Positions 63,589 to 64,000 of a stretch of DNA of 64,000 bases are shown here, in pieces. The position numbers and the translations under genes are program-made. The DNA lies in assembly GCF_015595025.1 (NCBI RefSeq), contig NZ_JADNRL010000026.1:1-64000 (forward strand), written 5' to 3'. A model generated the notes under the pieces. That model was not told the origin of the DNA. It did not search any database and saw only the letters and a list, made by a program, of their open reading frames with translations. The stretch comes from Halomonas sp. KAO. GTDB lineage: Bacteria > Pseudomonadota > Gammaproteobacteria > Pseudomonadales > Halomonadaceae. How positions within the stretch are numbered: position 1 is the first letter of the stretch; every line of letters starts with the position of its first letter.

Positions 63589-64000
63589 CCCGTCATTTAC
63601 TCGCCCGAGGCTTCTTCCTTGCTCTGCTCTACCTGCTGCCATTTCATGCTCTCGCCGCCCAGATCCTGCACCTGACCGCAAGCGACGACGCCATACCGCA
63701 CCCGCCGCTGGTGATTCACGCCGCCCTCGACCCGCCCCAGGCGCGACCGCTGCTGGCAGCCTTCCAGCGACGCCACCCAGGGGTCGATATCACCTATCGA
63801 AACCTGACGACCCTGGCCCTGCATGAACGCTTCCTGGCACATCCCGGTGAGGCCGATGTGATGATCTCCTCGGCCATGCCCTGGCAGTTCGCGTTGGCCA
63901 ACGCCGGCCATGCCCGCCCTCTGCGAGCCCATATTCCCGACGACTGGCCGGTGTGGGCACACTGGCGTCGCGAGCTGGTCGCTTTCACCTTCGAGCCCAT
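63585..64000 (+). CDS. Periplasmic binding protein, iron-binding-type fold (partial)
   Basis: Reads through the right window end. GTG 63585 overlaps the tctE stop (GTGA). The protein has a signal peptide ending near FHALA, then AAQILHLTASDDA and a binding-protein core (LVIHAALDPPQARPLLAAF, GVDITYRNLTTLALHERF, GEADVMISSAMPWQ). This pattern resembles FbpA/PBP2-type extracellular solute-binding proteins. Coupling to TctE suggests it may present a ligand to the sensor rather than to a transporter; the 3' part is unseen. Confidence 0.7.
   Translation, partial: MTRHLLARGFFLALLYLLPFHALAAQILHLTASDDAIPHPPLVIHAALDPPQARPLLAAFQRRHPGVDITYRNLTTLALHERFLAHPGEADVMISSAMPWQFALANAGHARPLRAHIPDDWPVWAHWRRELVAFTFEP

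Overview
The window is high-GC (roughly two thirds G+C), densely packed gammaproteobacterial chromosome. Gene content, intergenic repeats and conserved gene orders (rne-murB-ptpA-kdsB-Trm112-lpxK-msbA-exbD-exbB-comEC; purN-purM-perM-hda) point to Halomonas or a close relative in the Halomonadaceae. These orders are also known from Pseudomonas. No phage, insertion sequence, integrase or CRISPR array is visible. Both window ends cut genes: the 3' end of a probable RNase E gene on the left and a periplasmic binding protein gene on the right.

Region 0.5-15.4 kb is cell-envelope and signalling: a tightly coupled minus-strand block from comEC through exbB, exbD, msbA, lpxK, a Trm112-like gene, kdsB and ptpA to murB; then DUF2062, lolD/lolC, and a two-gene operon of a lipoprotein and a GGDEF/EAL protein. 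Region 15.5-19 kb holds the agmatine-to-putrescine genes aguA and aguB and the uracil permease uraA. Region 19.3-25.3 kb is a complete six-gene glycerol ABC importer operon of the Rhizobium glpSTPQUV type. Region 25.7-29.5 kb is nucleobase salvage (azgA-type permease, apt, gpt, ung, upp). ribE follows, and then a methionine module at 30.5-34 kb: a sigma70-type promoter, an SAM-II-like riboswitch, an intrinsic terminator, metNIQ, and a free methionine sulfoxide reductase. Two identical tRNA-Val genes follow.

Region 34.3-38.5 kb is glycerol catabolism (glpK, glpR, glpD). Candidate GlpR operators here match one in front of the distant glycerol importer, which suggests one regulon of uptake, phosphorylation and oxidation. 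Region 39-42.6 kb is a PhnD/PhnC/PhnE/PhnE importer without C-P lyase genes. Region 42.7-50.5 kb carries an EEP-family nuclease/phosphatase, fumC, a phasin gene with a dyad-containing promoter, a lipoprotein, hda, perM, purM and purN. Region 50.5-57.6 kb has dcd, mrp/apbC, a membrane-anchored coiled-coil protein, a pseudouridine-synthase-like protein without the expected catalytic Asp, a spermidine-synthase-fold protein, a YihY/BrkB protein and a phospholipase D-like protein. Region 57.7-64 kb is a tripartite tricarboxylate transporter (tctCBA) divergent from an IclR-type regulator, a TctD/TctE two-component pair and a binding protein, all overlapping.

The most notable observations are: the SAM-II-like riboswitch and attenuator before metNIQ; complementary defects in the two glycerol ABC ATPases; a 39-bp duplication of the msbA 3' end that creates a 27-codon ORF and supplies the lpxK ribosome binding site; the three-site GlpR regulon; a shared ~130-bp intergenic repeat with a terminal hairpin; and ten perfect copies of a heptamer between convergent genes.
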